NCBI RefSeq assembly: GCF_023242315.1
Contig: NZ_JALLIY010000007.1
Location: 186,001-250,000 of the forward strand
From: Pseudomonas sp. MWU13-2105
GTDB lineage: Bacteria > Pseudomonadota > Gammaproteobacteria > Pseudomonadales > Pseudomonadaceae
Direction: 5' to 3'
DNA length: 64,000 nt
Below the pieces are notes generated by a model, which saw only the letters and a list, made by a program, of their open reading frames with translations, had not been told where the DNA came from and did no database searches. Every line of letters begins with the position of its first letter. The stretch's first letter is position 1. This document shows positions 19,175 through 28,628 of the stretch, piece after piece. Made by a program: the position numbers and the translations under genes.

Positions 19175-20914
19175 TCAGAGCTTCGGCAACTGCCCGATAC
19201 GCCCCATCATTTCGGTCACGATCTGCAGGTCCAGGAGGAACTGCTCGACGGTCTTGAACTCATTGTCGGTGTGGCCGGTGTACTTGACCTCGGGCCGGGC
19301 CAGGCCGAATTGCACGCCATTGGGCAGCTCATGGACCGAAGTCGCGCCGGCGGAGGTGCCGAACTTGTGTTCCATGCCCAGGTTTTCGCTGGCGACGGCC
19401 AGCAGCGCCTTGACCCATTCACCCTCGGGGTTGCGGTACATCGGTTCGGCGATCGAGTAGTCGAGGGTCGGCGCAATCCGGGTTTTTTGGCTCCAGGCCA
19501 TCAGCTTGTCGGCGATTTCGCTCTTCAGCACCTGCGGCGACTTGCCCTTCGGTACCCGCAAGTTGACCGCGAGCTTGAAGGTGGTTTCATCCATCCCGAC
19601 ATAGGTCGGGGATGCCGTCAGCGGTCCCATGAAGACGTCGGAAAAGCCCACGCCCAATTTGCCACCCAGGTAGTCCAGGCCCCAGTTGTCGGCGGCATAG
19701 CGAGCGGCATCGGTGATCTGGTTGTGCTTGAGCGCGACCTTGCCGTCCAGGCTGTTGATGAAGTCCAGCATCCTTGCCACCGGGTTGACGCCTGACTCGG
19801 GCTCGGAGGAGTGGGCGGAAACACCGGTGACCGTCAGCTTGACCTCGTGGCCGACGACCTTGGCGCTGACCTCGAAGTTACCGCCATTGCGCTTGGCATA
19901 GTCAGTGCCGGCCTGCCGCAGGCTGGCGGCCAGTTCGGCGGGGTGGTCACTCACCAGGGTGGCGACCGAGGTCGACGGAATCTGGTTGCTGGCCATGCCG
20001 CCAGTCATCGAGGTGATCTCCGCGCCCTGGCCCTCGGCTTGGCGTCGGGTAAATTTCGCCATGACCGTGCCGTAGCCTTTCTCGGCAATCACCACCGGGT
20101 AGCCGCCATCCAGTGCCAGGTTGTAGTTGGGTACCGGGTTATGTTCGAAGTAATAGGGGATGGCATCGCCGCTGGTCTCTTCGGTGGTGTCCACCAGCAG
20201 TTTGAAGTGCCTGGCCAGTGGCAGCTGTTCTTCCTTGATGATCTTCATGGCATAGAGCGCCACCACGATACCGTTCTTGTCATCCTCGGTGCCCCGGCCA
20301 TACATGCGGTCGCCGATCAGGGTGAGCTTGAACGGATCGAGGCGGGTACCGTCTTTCAGTACCCAGTTCTCCGGCGTCACTGGCACCACATCGGCATGGG
20401 CGTGAATACCGACGACTTCATCGCCACTGCCATCGAGGGAAATTTCATAGACGCGGTTGTCGATGTTGCGAAAGTTCAGGTTGAAGGCCTGGGTCAGGCC
20501 CTTGAGTTTGTCGGCGATCCTGATGAATTCGGGATTTTCGTGCTGGGCCACGCCGTCCACGCGGAAGGTTGGGATGGCCACCAGCTCACGCAAGGTCTCG
20601 GTGGCCGCGTTGCCGTATTTCACCCGGGCATAAAGGCCAAGCAGGCGATGGATCGTGTTCTGCTGTTCCGTGGAAAGGCGCTTGTTGTCGAGGAAGGCCT
20701 GGATGGCCGGGCCGAGGTCGTCGGTCTTGGCCAGGTCGCTCTTGCCCAGGCGTCCCAGGAACTGCCTGAAATCCGTGACGGATGCATTCCTGAAGCTGCC
20801 GAGGATGGCCACGTTCTGTTGCGGGGTGACGTTGGCATCTGCCGGCATGGCGAACGACGAAAGACTGGCCAGCATCAGGCTGGTGGTGACCAGCTGTTTG
20901 AGTGGGAAATTCAT
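19175..20914 (-). CDS. Secreted M20-family dipeptidase
   Basis: A 579-residue metallopeptidase with a signal peptide (MNFPLKQLVTTSLMLASLSSFAMPADA). Family M20 zinc-site motifs are present: HAHADVVP (first metal His and bridging Asp), YGRGTEDDKNG, the catalytic glutamates in DTTEETSGD, and a C-terminal zinc-ligand histidine. The dimerisation lid domain sits in the middle. Homologues are annotated as dipeptidases of the PepV type, and the signal peptide places it in the periplasm or outside the cell. ATG 20914 is preferred over 20926 because the purine-rich AAAGGA abuts the earlier codon. Substrate range is not shown by sequence. Confidence 0.88.
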   Translation of the reverse strand: MNFPLKQLVTTSLMLASLSSFAMPADANVTPQQNVAILGSFRNASVTDFRQFLGRLGKSDLAKTDDLGPAIQAFLDNKRLSTEQQNTIHRLLGLYARVKYGNAATETLRELVAIPTFRVDGVAQHENPEFIRIADKLKGLTQAFNLNFRNIDNRVYEISLDGSGDEVVGIHAHADVVPVTPENWVLKDGTRLDPFKLTLIGDRMYGRGTEDDKNGIVVALYAMKIIKEEQLPLARHFKLLVDTTEETSGDAIPYYFEHNPVPNYNLALDGGYPVVIAEKGYGTVMAKFTRRQAEGQGAEITSMTGGMASNQIPSTSVATLVSDHPAELAASLRQAGTDYAKRNGGNFEVSAKVVGHEVKLTVTGVSAHSSEPESGVNPVARMLDFINSLDGKVALKHNQITDAARYAADNWGLDYLGGKLGVGFSDVFMGPLTASPTYVGMDETTFKLAVNLRVPKGKSPQVLKSEIADKLMAWSQKTRIAPTLDYSIAEPMYRNPEGEWVKALLAVASENLGMEHKFGTSAGATSVHELPNGVQFGLARPEVKYTGHTDNEFKTVEQFLLDLQIVTEMMGRIGQLPKL

Positions 20915-21094
20915 TACGGGGAGCATTCCTTTGCAGGTGTCTTGTGGGAAAAATCTGATCGATAAGACAGAAACCTTTGCAAGTTAACATCGTGAGGGCG
21001 TGGGGCGGGAGTCCCCGGAGTAGGATTTTTCCCAGGGAAATGCACACCACGCCGGATCTGTTTTCGTCGGCAGGGCAGGGTGTCAGCGGGCCAC

Positions 21095-21733
21095 TTATAA
21101 AGACAGCATCAGGCGTCCGGCAAACAGAATCAGCACCATGCCCATGGTGCGTTCGAACCAGTGGCCCATCTTCAGGAACGCCAGGCGGACCCGTTCGCTG
21201 GAAAACAGCAGGCTGACCAGGATGAACCACAGCGCATTGACGCTGCACATCCACAGGCCGTATAGCGCCTGGATCTTCAGTGGGGTCGAGGCGCTGACCA
21301 CTGTGGTGAAGATCGCCAGGAAGAACAGCGTGGCCTTGGGGTTGCTGGCATTGGTCAGGAAACCCACCGTAAAGGCCTTGGCCAGGCTCTGCCGCGGAAA
21401 TCCGTCGGCGGCTTGGCCGAAGTCCGTGCGCGCGGCCTGGGCTTTGCTGCGCAGCAGGTTGATGCCCAGATAGAGGATGTAGCCGCCGCCGATCACCTTG
21501 GCCACGTTCAGCAGCCAGGGCGCGCTGTGCATCAGCGCGCCGACTCCGAGCAGGGTGTAGAGCACATGTACCGAGATCCCGGCACCGATGCCGAGGGCGG
21601 TGATCACGCCGATCAGCCGGCCGAAGCGCACACTCTGGCGGATGGTCACGGCGAAATCCGGGCCGGGGGCGACCACGGCGAGAAAGTGAATGCCCGCCAG
21701 GGCGAGGAATTCGTTCAAGTAGTGGGGGTTCAT
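21095..21733 (-). CDS. LysE-family amino-acid exporter
   Basis: A 212-residue inner-membrane protein with about six hydrophobic helices, typical of the LysE/RhtB family. The conserved N-terminal signature is APGPDFAVTIRQSVRFGR, followed by GIGAGISVHVLYTLLGVGAL and the mid-protein GFLTNASNPKATLFFLAIF. These carriers export amino acids or related small molecules. The substrate cannot be assigned. A LysR regulator is divergently encoded from the adjacent promoter region and may control it. Confidence 0.92.
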   Translation of the reverse strand: MNPHYLNEFLALAGIHFLAVVAPGPDFAVTIRQSVRFGRLIGVITALGIGAGISVHVLYTLLGVGALMHSAPWLLNVAKVIGGGYILYLGINLLRSKAQAARTDFGQAADGFPRQSLAKAFTVGFLTNASNPKATLFFLAIFTTVVSASTPLKIQALYGLWMCSVNALWFILVSLLFSSERVRLAFLKMGHWFERTMGMVLILFAGRLMLSL

Positions 21734-21836
21734 AGTGATTCCAGGCTGAATGATCGTCGGATCGGGTGAGTGTCGTCAGTATAAAAAGGCTGTTAGCCTG
21801 TGATAATCCGATCAGATTTCAATGGACCTGTGCGTC

Positions 21837-22769
21837 ATGAGCATAAATCCGCCGCTGGCGTTGCTGGGCGAAATGGCTATTTTCGTCAAGGTGGTCGAGA
21901 CCGGCAGCTTCTCCGAAGCCGCGCGCCAGCTCGGTTCGTCGCCCTCGGCGGTGAGCCGCTCGATTTCCCGCCTGGAAAAGGCCCTGGCGACCCGGCTGCT
22001 GCAGCGCACCACGCGCAAATTGCGCTTGAGCGACAGTGGTGAAGAAACCTTCAAGCGTTGCCGGGAGATGGTCAGCGCGGCCCGTTCGGTGATGGAAATC
22101 AGCGGTCAGTACACCGATGAAGCCCAGGGACTGGTGCGGGTCAGCGTGCCGAAGGCAGTGGGGCGCTTTGTCGTGCATCCGCATATGCCGGAGTTTCTGC
22201 GGCGTTACCCGCAGGTGGATGTGCAGATGATTCTCGAGGATCGACCGGTAGACCTGATCGAAGACAATGTCGACCTGATCCTGCGTATTACCGACCACCC
22301 GCCGGTCGGGCTGGTGGGCCGGCAGTTGATGCCCATCGAGCATCTGCTCTGTGCGACCCCGCGGTATCTGGCCGAGCACGGCACGCCGCAGCATCCCCAT
22401 GACCTGCTGGAGCACAGTTGCATTTTCCTGGGGGACACGCCCAACGACGCGCGCTGGAAGTTCAGGCAGGGCGGCAAGTCGGTGACCGTCGGGGTGCGCG
22501 GGCGCTATGCGGCCAATCACACCGGGGTGCGGCTGGATGCGGTGTTGCAGCATATCGGCATTGGCAGCCTGCCGTATTTCACAGCGCGGCATGCCCTGGA
22601 GCAGGGCCTGGTCGTCCAGGTACTGCCGGCCTGGACCTTCCTGGCGTCCTATCACGGCGGCCTGTGGCTGCTGTATACGCCGACGCCCTACCTGTCGCCG
22701 AAATTACGGGTGTTTATCGACTACCTGGTGGAGCGCCTGGCCCACGAGCCGACATTGCGCAAAGGGTGA
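21837..22769 (+). CDS. LysR-family transcriptional regulator
   Basis: A 310-residue regulator. The N-terminal helix-turn-helix reads GEMAIFVKVVETGSFSEAAR and QLGSSPSAVSRSISRLEKAL, and the rest is the type-2 periplasmic-binding effector domain. I use ATG 21837; ATG 21822 is in frame and adds five residues, and neither has a strong ribosome-binding site. It is divergent from the LysE exporter gene with a gap of about 100 bases, the usual layout of a LysR regulator and its target. The inducer is unknown. Confidence 0.93.
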   Translation: MSINPPLALLGEMAIFVKVVETGSFSEAARQLGSSPSAVSRSISRLEKALATRLLQRTTRKLRLSDSGEETFKRCREMVSAARSVMEISGQYTDEAQGLVRVSVPKAVGRFVVHPHMPEFLRRYPQVDVQMILEDRPVDLIEDNVDLILRITDHPPVGLVGRQLMPIEHLLCATPRYLAEHGTPQHPHDLLEHSCIFLGDTPNDARWKFRQGGKSVTVGVRGRYAANHTGVRLDAVLQHIGIGSLPYFTARHALEQGLVVQVLPAWTFLASYHGGLWLLYTPTPYLSPKLRVFIDYLVERLAHEPTLRKG

Positions 22770-22784
22770 GTGTGGCGCTAAACC

Positions 22785-22868
22785 TGTAGGAGCCGGCTTG
22801 CCGGCGATGAGGCCCTTGAGCCTTGCGGCGCCCATCCTGACGCCATCGCCGGCAAGCCGGCTCCCACA
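22785..22868. repeat. REPIN (paired REP palindromes)
   Basis: TGTAGGAGCCGGCTTGCCGG at the left end mirrors CCGGCAAGCCGGCTCCCACA at the right end, separated by about 45 bases. This is the two-arm structure of a Pseudomonas REPIN. It lies between the lysR stop and the PA2817-like gene. Confidence 0.9.
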
Positions 22869-22902
22869 AAGGCCGCGCTCAGCCTTGGGGGAGCGGTTTG
22901 TA

Positions 22903-23310
22903 TCAGTGCTTGCTGTCCTGGGTCGAGAGCGCCAGCAACTGCTTTTCCTGGTTCCAGTCGAACGGTTCGTCGTTCTGCTCGGCTTCATAGCGGCGCTCTT
23001 CCAGTGCCTGGTACAGCTCCAGTTCCTCATCCGGCATGTAATGCAGGCAGTCACCACCAAAGAACCACAGCAGGTCGCGTGGCACCAGATGGGCAATTTG
23101 CGGATAACGCTGGATGACCTGGCACAGCATGTCCTGCCCCAGGTACTGGCTTTCGACCGGCTCGACCGGCAGTTGCGCACGCAGCTCATCGAAACGTTCG
23201 AGGAACAGCGCGTGGCTTTCTTCGGGTACCTGGTCGGCTTCGCCGACGGCAACCAGGATGCTGCGCAGGTGGTCGAGCAGGACCAGGTGATCGGCAACGA
23301 CATTGGACAT
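22903..23310 (-). CDS. PA2817-family conserved protein
   Basis: A 135-residue acidic protein beginning MSNVVADHLVLLDHLRSILV. It resembles the conserved Pseudomonas protein known only by the locus name PA2817, which also lies next to fadE. I see no catalytic motif, signal peptide or membrane helix. A conserved aromatic region (LVPRDLLWFFGGDCLHYMPD) and an acidic helix (EELELYQALEERRYEAEQ) stand out. It is 90 bases downstream of fadE on the same strand, across a strong hairpin, so co-transcription is uncertain. Confidence 0.75.
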   Translation of the reverse strand: MSNVVADHLVLLDHLRSILVAVGEADQVPEESHALFLERFDELRAQLPVEPVESQYLGQDMLCQVIQRYPQIAHLVPRDLLWFFGGDCLHYMPDEELELYQALEERRYEAEQNDEPFDWNQEKQLLALSTQDSKH

Positions 23311-23331
23311 GACAGGGGTCCTCAAGGGTAA

Positions 23332-23367
23332 AACGGGCGCGAGAGTATAAGGCTCTCGACGCCCGTT
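23332..23367 (-). terminator. Hairpin after fadE
   Basis: AACGGGCGCGAGAG pairs with CTCTCGACGCCCGTT around TATAAGG with one bulged base. On the minus strand it follows fadE and precedes the PA2817-like gene. No long T run follows, so it may be a partial terminator or processing signal. Confidence 0.5.
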
Positions 23368-23400
23368 GTCGTGTCAGGTTGCCCGGCCAGCGCCCGCTCC

Positions 23401-25848
23401 TTAGCGAACCTTGCCTTTGCCAAGTCCCAGTTCCGCCTTGCTGAAATCATCCACGTCGATGACATTGCGTCGCGCCGCCTCCGCCTGGCGCAGGGTTTCG
23501 GCTTCGGCGGGCTGCAATACACCGGCCTCCAGGGCCGCATCGATGGCCGATTCCTCTGCGCATGGCTTGACCTGGCCACTCTTGAGCGCAGTGTGCAGCT
23601 TTTTCTGCAGCTCATGGCTGGCAGCCAGCAGGTCGTAGGCCTGTTGCAGGGCACCGACCGGATCGCTTGCCGATTGCGGGCGGTAGCAGCCTTCGAGCAC
23701 GGCCTCCAGCGCCGGATCGCCCTTGGCCCTAGCCAGTACGGCGGCGACCTCGCCATCCAGTTCGTCGGAGGGTCCGGAATGCCGACGCCCGAACGGAAAC
23801 ACCAGCACTCGCAGCAAGCAGCCGAGCACGCGGTTCGGGAAGTTCTTCAGCAGTTCGTCCAAGGCCCGTTCCGAGTGCCCGAGACTCTCTTCCATGGCCC
23901 AGGTGAACAGCGGCTGCAGATATTCCGGGGAGTCCAGGTCGTGGTAACGCTTGAGTGCCGCCGACGCCAGGTACAGGTGGCTGAGTACATCCCCCAGGCG
24001 TGCCGACAGCCGTTCGCGGCGCTTCAGTTCACCGCCCAGCAGCATCATGCACAGGTCCGCCAGCAGGGCGAACGCTGCCGCCTGGCGGTTCAGCGCGCGG
24101 AAATAGCCCTGGCTCAGGCGATTGCCCGGCGCCGCCTCGAAATGCCCGAACCCCAGGTTCAGGACCAGGCTGCTGGCGGCATTGCTGATGGCAAAGCCGA
24201 TGTGATCGAGCAGCAGCTTGTCGAACTCCAGTAGCGCCTGGTCGTGATCCTCGCGGGCGGCGAGGGCCATTTCCTTGAGAACGAAGGGATGGCAGCGAAT
24301 CGCGCCCTGGCCGAAGATCATCAGGTTGCGCGAGAGGATGTTCGCCCCTTCCACGGTGATGAAGATCGGCGCGCCCTGCCAACTGCGGCCCAGGTAGTTG
24401 TTCGGGCCCATGATGATGCCCTTGCCACCGTGGACGTCCATGGCATGGCCGATACACTCGCGACCGCGTTCGGTCAGGTGGTACTTGAGAATCGCCGAGA
24501 GCACCGAGGGTTTCTCGCCGAGGTCGACGGCATTGGCCGTGAGCATTCGCGCACTGTCCATCAGCCAGGCGTTGCCGCCGATACGGGCGAGGGCTTCCTG
24601 GATACCCTCGAAGGCGGCCAGCGGTACGTTGAACTGTTCGCGGACCTGCGCGTACTGGCCGGTCACCAGGCTGGTGAACTTGGCCGCACCGGTGCCCACC
24701 GCCGGCAGCGAGATCGAGCGGCCCACCGACAGGCAGTTCATCAGCATCATCCAGCCCTTGCCGAGCATGTCTTGGCCGCCGATCAGGAACGACAGCGGAA
24801 TGAACACGTCCTTGCCCGAGTTCGGCCCGTTCATGAAGGCCGCGCCCAGCGGCAGGTGACGCCGGCCGATCTCGACCCCGGGGGTGTCGGTGGGAATCAG
24901 CGCGAGGCTGATGCCCAGGTCTTCCTCTTCGCCCAGCAGATGCTCCGGGTCATGGGCCTTGAAGGCCAGCCCGAGCAAGGTCGCCACCGGACCCAGGGTA
25001 ATGTAGCGCTTTTCCCAGTTCAGGCGCAGGCCGAGGACTTCCTCGCCCTGCCATTGGCCCTTGCAGACCACCCCGGTGTCCGGCATGGAGCCGGCATCGG
25101 AGCCGGCCAGCGGGCCGGTCAGGGCAAAACACGGGATATCGTCGCCACGGGCCAGGCGTGGCAGGTAGTGGTTGCGTTGTTCATCGGTACCATAATGCAG
25201 CAGCAGTTCCGCGGGACCAAGGGAATTGGGCACCATCACGGTGGAGGCGAGGTCGCCGCTGCGGGTCGCCAGTTTCATCGCCACCTGGGAGTGGGCGAGG
25301 GCGGAAAAGCCCTTGCCGCCGAATTCCTTGGGGATGATCAAGGCAAAGAAGCCGTGCTCCTTGATATGCGCCCAGGCTTTGGGCGGCAGGTCCATGGCCT
25401 GGCCGATCTGCCAGTCGCTGACCATGGCGCAGAGCTCTTCGGTCGGACCGTCGATAAACGCCTGTTCCTCCTCGGTCAACCGGGCCTTGGGATAGGCCAG
25501 CAGCTTGTTCCAGTCCGGACGGCCGCTGAACAGCTCGCCATCCCACCAGACGGTACCGGCGTCGATGGCGTCGCGCTCGGTCTCGGACATCGGCGGCAGG
25601 ACCTTGCGGAACCAGGCGAACAACGGGGCGGTGAACAGCTTGCGGCGCAGATCGGGCAGCAACAGCGCCGCCGCGACAACCGCCAGCAACACCCACAGCA
25701 CCAGCATCAGGCTGCCCGGCGCATGGCCGAACCTGCCCATCGCGATGAGGTAGACGGCGACCATGCCGAGTACGGGAAGCGGAGCGACTCGACGATGCGC
25801 CAGCCAGGCGACGCCGATCACCAGTACCAGTATCCATAACAGCAGCAT
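23401..25848 (-). CDS. fadE: Acyl-CoA dehydrogenase FadE
   Basis: An 815-residue acyl-CoA dehydrogenase of the long FadE type, catalysing the first oxidation step of fatty-acid beta-oxidation with FAD. Two N-terminal membrane helices (LLLWILVLVIGVAWLAHRRV, VLWVLLAVVAAALLLPDLRR) tie it to the inner membrane. The dehydrogenase fold spans about residues 75-560, with CFALTGPLAGSDAGSMPDTG and HGGKGIIMGPNNYLGRSWQG, followed by the C-terminal FadE-specific domain. ATG 25848 has GGAGG seven bases upstream. E. coli FadE is 814 aa. Confidence 0.95.
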   Translation of the reverse strand: MLLLWILVLVIGVAWLAHRRVAPLPVLGMVAVYLIAMGRFGHAPGSLMLVLWVLLAVVAAALLLPDLRRKLFTAPLFAWFRKVLPPMSETERDAIDAGTVWWDGELFSGRPDWNKLLAYPKARLTEEEQAFIDGPTEELCAMVSDWQIGQAMDLPPKAWAHIKEHGFFALIIPKEFGGKGFSALAHSQVAMKLATRSGDLASTVMVPNSLGPAELLLHYGTDEQRNHYLPRLARGDDIPCFALTGPLAGSDAGSMPDTGVVCKGQWQGEEVLGLRLNWEKRYITLGPVATLLGLAFKAHDPEHLLGEEEDLGISLALIPTDTPGVEIGRRHLPLGAAFMNGPNSGKDVFIPLSFLIGGQDMLGKGWMMLMNCLSVGRSISLPAVGTGAAKFTSLVTGQYAQVREQFNVPLAAFEGIQEALARIGGNAWLMDSARMLTANAVDLGEKPSVLSAILKYHLTERGRECIGHAMDVHGGKGIIMGPNNYLGRSWQGAPIFITVEGANILSRNLMIFGQGAIRCHPFVLKEMALAAREDHDQALLEFDKLLLDHIGFAISNAASSLVLNLGFGHFEAAPGNRLSQGYFRALNRQAAAFALLADLCMMLLGGELKRRERLSARLGDVLSHLYLASAALKRYHDLDSPEYLQPLFTWAMEESLGHSERALDELLKNFPNRVLGCLLRVLVFPFGRRHSGPSDELDGEVAAVLARAKGDPALEAVLEGCYRPQSASDPVGALQQAYDLLAASHELQKKLHTALKSGQVKPCAEESAIDAALEAGVLQPAEAETLRQAEAARRNVIDVDDFSKAELGLGKGKVR

Positions 25849-26156
25849 GTTCAATCCTCCTTAAAGACAGCACCAAAACACCTCCAGAGCTTAGTCGGCA
25901 TCCGGTAAACAGGGCATGGGGCTGTGTGTCCAAATCTGTAGACATGGGTTTGCAGGTGCAACGGCCCGGGCGACCTGGTCCAAAAGTGAGCAGGCTATCG
26001 ATAGTGACCGCCCCGTGTCGGCGGAGTTCGCCGATTTTGCCACGGTCTGCGTCGCGACGAAGGTCATCCGCTCTGCTACTTTCCTTGTGCGCCAGGATTT
26101 GAGCCAGGGCTGTTCGGGCGTAGACTGCGTCGGCATTTATCCATAGAGAGGCTGTC
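25849..26156. other. Divergent fadE/GST intergenic region
   Basis: A 308-bp gap that must contain both promoters. I looked for a PsrA-type palindrome near fadE and did not find a convincing one. No gene or repeat is visible. Confidence 0.4.
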
Positions 26157-26780
26157 ATGCTGAGAATCTGGGGTAGGAAAAATTCGTCGAACGTCAGAAA
26201 AGCCTTGTGGTGTGCCGAGGAGCTTGGCCTGCCTTATGAGTCGCTGGATGCCGGCGGAGCCTTCGGTGTAGTTGATACACCCGAATATCGCGCGAAAAAC
26301 CCTAACCAGCTGGTGCCGATGATCGAGGACGGTGATTTCGTCCTCTGGGAATCGAACGCCATCGTGCGCTACCTGACCGCCAAGCATGCCGCCGGGTCCA
26401 ACTGGTTCTCCAATGATCTGCAGGCGCGGGCCAAGGCGGACAAGTGGATGGACTGGACCACCTCGTCCTTTGCCACGCCGTTTCGCGGGGTGTTCTGGGG
26501 GGTATTGCGCACCCCCGCCGAGCAGCAGGATTGGGCCGCGATCAACGCGTCGTTGAAAATCTGCGCCGACCTACTGCAGCGGGTCGATGCGGCGCTGGCC
26601 GAACAACCCTACCTGTCGGGCGAGGAGATCGGCATGGGCGATATCCCCCTCGGCAGCTTTATCTATGCCTGGTTCGAAATGCCCATCGAGCGTCCGCCGA
26701 TGCCCCATTTGAGTGCCTGGTACGAACGCTTGAAACAACGCCCGGCCTACCAGCGCGCAGTCATGACCGCGTTGACTTAA
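26157..26780 (+). CDS. Glutathione S-transferase family protein
   Basis: A 207-residue cytosolic GST. The thioredoxin-like N-domain starts MLRIWGRKNSSNVRKALWCA, with the active-site Ser in the SSN segment, and includes the cis-proline loop NQLVPMIEDGD and the glutathione-contact WESNAIVRYL. The C-terminal helical domain shows IGMGDIPLGSFIYAWFEM, the usual N-capping box. It would conjugate or transfer glutathione to electrophiles. The true substrate is unknown. It stands alone between fadE and the ABC exporter. Confidence 0.93.
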   Translation: MLRIWGRKNSSNVRKALWCAEELGLPYESLDAGGAFGVVDTPEYRAKNPNQLVPMIEDGDFVLWESNAIVRYLTAKHAAGSNWFSNDLQARAKADKWMDWTTSSFATPFRGVFWGVLRTPAEQQDWAAINASLKICADLLQRVDAALAEQPYLSGEEIGMGDIPLGSFIYAWFEMPIERPPMPHLSAWYERLKQRPAYQRAVMTALT

Positions 26781-26913
26781 TAGCCACTATTAACGCCGGT
26801 TGCTGTACTTGTGCGGCGAGGCCAAGCACCATGGTGCCGATTCGCCGCCGTTGCATTGAAAACGGTGTGCCCTTATTTAGTTCTTTCCTCCCTTCTTGGT
26901 GCATGAATCCGAT

Positions 26914-27846
26914 ATGAGTTCCGCTCTGTCCATCCGGCAGCTAACCAAAACCTACGGCAACGGTTTCCAGGCCCTGAGTGGTATCGATCTGGACGTCGCC
27001 GAAGGTGATTTCTTCGCCTTGCTCGGCCCTAACGGTGCCGGCAAGTCCACCACCATCGGCATTCTCTCGACCCTGGTGAACAAGACCAGCGGTACGGTCA
27101 AGGTGTTCGGCCACGACCTCGATCGCGAACCCGCCGCGCTCAAGCGCTGTATCGGCGTGGTGCCACAGGAATTCAACTTCAACCAGTTCGAGAAGACCTT
27201 CGATATCGTCGTGACCCAGGCCGGTTACTACGGCATTCCGGCGAAAATCGCCAAGGAACGCGCCGAGCAGTACCTGACCCAACTGGGCCTGTGGGACAAG
27301 CGCGATGTGCCGTCGCGGTCGTTGTCCGGCGGCATGAAGCGCCGGCTGATGATCGCCCGGGCGCTGGTGCATGAGCCGCGCCTGCTGATCCTCGACGAGC
27401 CGACCGCGGGGGTCGATATCGAACTGCGTCGTTCGATGTGGACCTTCCTCACCGAACTGAACCAGAAAGGCATCACCATCATCCTCACCACCCATTACCT
27501 GGAGGAGGCTGAGCAGTTGTGCCGCAATATCGGCATCATCGATCACGGCACCATCGTCGAAAACACCAGCATGCGCCAGTTGCTCAGCCAACTGCATGTG
27601 GAGACCTTCCTGCTCGACCTGAAGAACGATCTGCAGCAACCGCCACAACTGATCGGTTATCCGAGCAAGCTGCTGGACAGTCGCACCCTGGAAGTGCAGG
27701 TCGACAAGGACGCGGGTATCACGGCGTTGTTCGGGCAGTTGGCCACGCAGCAGGTCGAGGTCCTGAGCCTGCGTAACAAAACCAATCGCCTGGAGGAGCT
27801 GTTCGTGTCCCTGGTGGAAAAAAACCTGTCGAAGGTGGCGGTATGA
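26914..27846 (+). CDS. ABC-2 type exporter, ATP-binding subunit (YadG-like)
   Basis: A 310-residue ATPase with Walker A GPNGAGKSTT, Q-loop PQEFNFNQFE, signature LSGGMKRRLM, Walker B LLILDEPTAG and the H-loop in TTHYLEEAE. The C-terminal extension of about 80 residues is typical of YadG-type ABC-2 subunits. ATG 26914 is used in place of an in-frame start 18 bases earlier. It overlaps its permease gene by four bases (ATGA), so the two are translated together. The exported substrate is unknown. Confidence 0.94.
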   Translation: MSSALSIRQLTKTYGNGFQALSGIDLDVAEGDFFALLGPNGAGKSTTIGILSTLVNKTSGTVKVFGHDLDREPAALKRCIGVVPQEFNFNQFEKTFDIVVTQAGYYGIPAKIAKERAEQYLTQLGLWDKRDVPSRSLSGGMKRRLMIARALVHEPRLLILDEPTAGVDIELRRSMWTFLTELNQKGITIILTTHYLEEAEQLCRNIGIIDHGTIVENTSMRQLLSQLHVETFLLDLKNDLQQPPQLIGYPSKLLDSRTLEVQVDKDAGITALFGQLATQQVEVLSLRNKTNRLEELFVSLVEKNLSKVAV

Positions 27847-28622
27847 GTTCGGAACTGCAACCCAACCTGGTCGCGCTCAACACCATCGTTTACCGCGAAG
27901 TCCGGCGGTTTACCCGGATCTGGCCACAGACCCTGCTCCCCCCGGCCATCACCATGGTCCTGTACTTCGTGATCTTCGGTAACCTGATCGGCCGGCAGAT
28001 CGGCGGCATGGGTGGCTTCACCTACATGGAGTACATCGTGCCGGGCCTGATCATGATGTCGGTGATCACCAACTCCTACGGCAACGTGGTCTCGAGTTTC
28101 TTCGGCAGCAAGTTCCAGCGCTCCATCGAAGAGTTGATGGTTTCGCCGGTCTCGCCGCATACCATCCTGATCGGCTACACCCTCGGCGGTGTCCTGCGTG
28201 GGCTGATGGTGGGGATCATCGTGACCCTGCTCTCGCTGTTCTTCACCCACCTGCAGGTCCATCACCTGGGGGTGACCTTGCTGGTGGTGATACTGACGGC
28301 GACGATTTTCTCGCTGCTGGGGTTCATCAACGCGGTTTTTGCACGTAACTTCGACGATATCTCGATTATCCCGACCTTCGTGCTGACGCCGCTGACCTAC
28401 CTCGGCGGAGTGTTCTACTCGATTACCCTGCTGCCACCGTTCTGGCAGACCGTGTCGCTGGCCAACCCGGTGCTGCACATGGTCAACGCCTTCCGCTACG
28501 GCATTCTCGGGGTGTCGGACATCCGCATCAGCGTGGCCATCACCTTCATGCTGGTGGCGACGGTGGCCCTCTACATCGGTTGTGCGCGGCTGCTGGTCAG
28601 CGGCCGCGGTATGCGCCAGTAA
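27843..28622 (+). CDS. ABC-2 type exporter, permease subunit (YadH-like)
   Basis: A 259-residue permease with six predicted helices. It has the ABC-2 signature near the end (ITLLPPFWQTVSLANPVLHM) and the FTYMEYIVPGLIMMSVIT segment. It starts inside the stop codon of the ATPase gene. Together they resemble the E. coli yadG-yadH pair. A function in exporting a lipid, polysaccharide or drug is possible but cannot be read from the sequence. It converges on the DUF2062 gene. Confidence 0.93.
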   Translation: MSSELQPNLVALNTIVYREVRRFTRIWPQTLLPPAITMVLYFVIFGNLIGRQIGGMGGFTYMEYIVPGLIMMSVITNSYGNVVSSFFGSKFQRSIEELMVSPVSPHTILIGYTLGGVLRGLMVGIIVTLLSLFFTHLQVHHLGVTLLVVILTATIFSLLGFINAVFARNFDDISIIPTFVLTPLTYLGGVFYSITLLPPFWQTVSLANPVLHMVNAFRYGILGVSDIRISVAITFMLVATVALYIGCARLLVSGRGMRQ

Positions 28623-28628
28623 GGACTC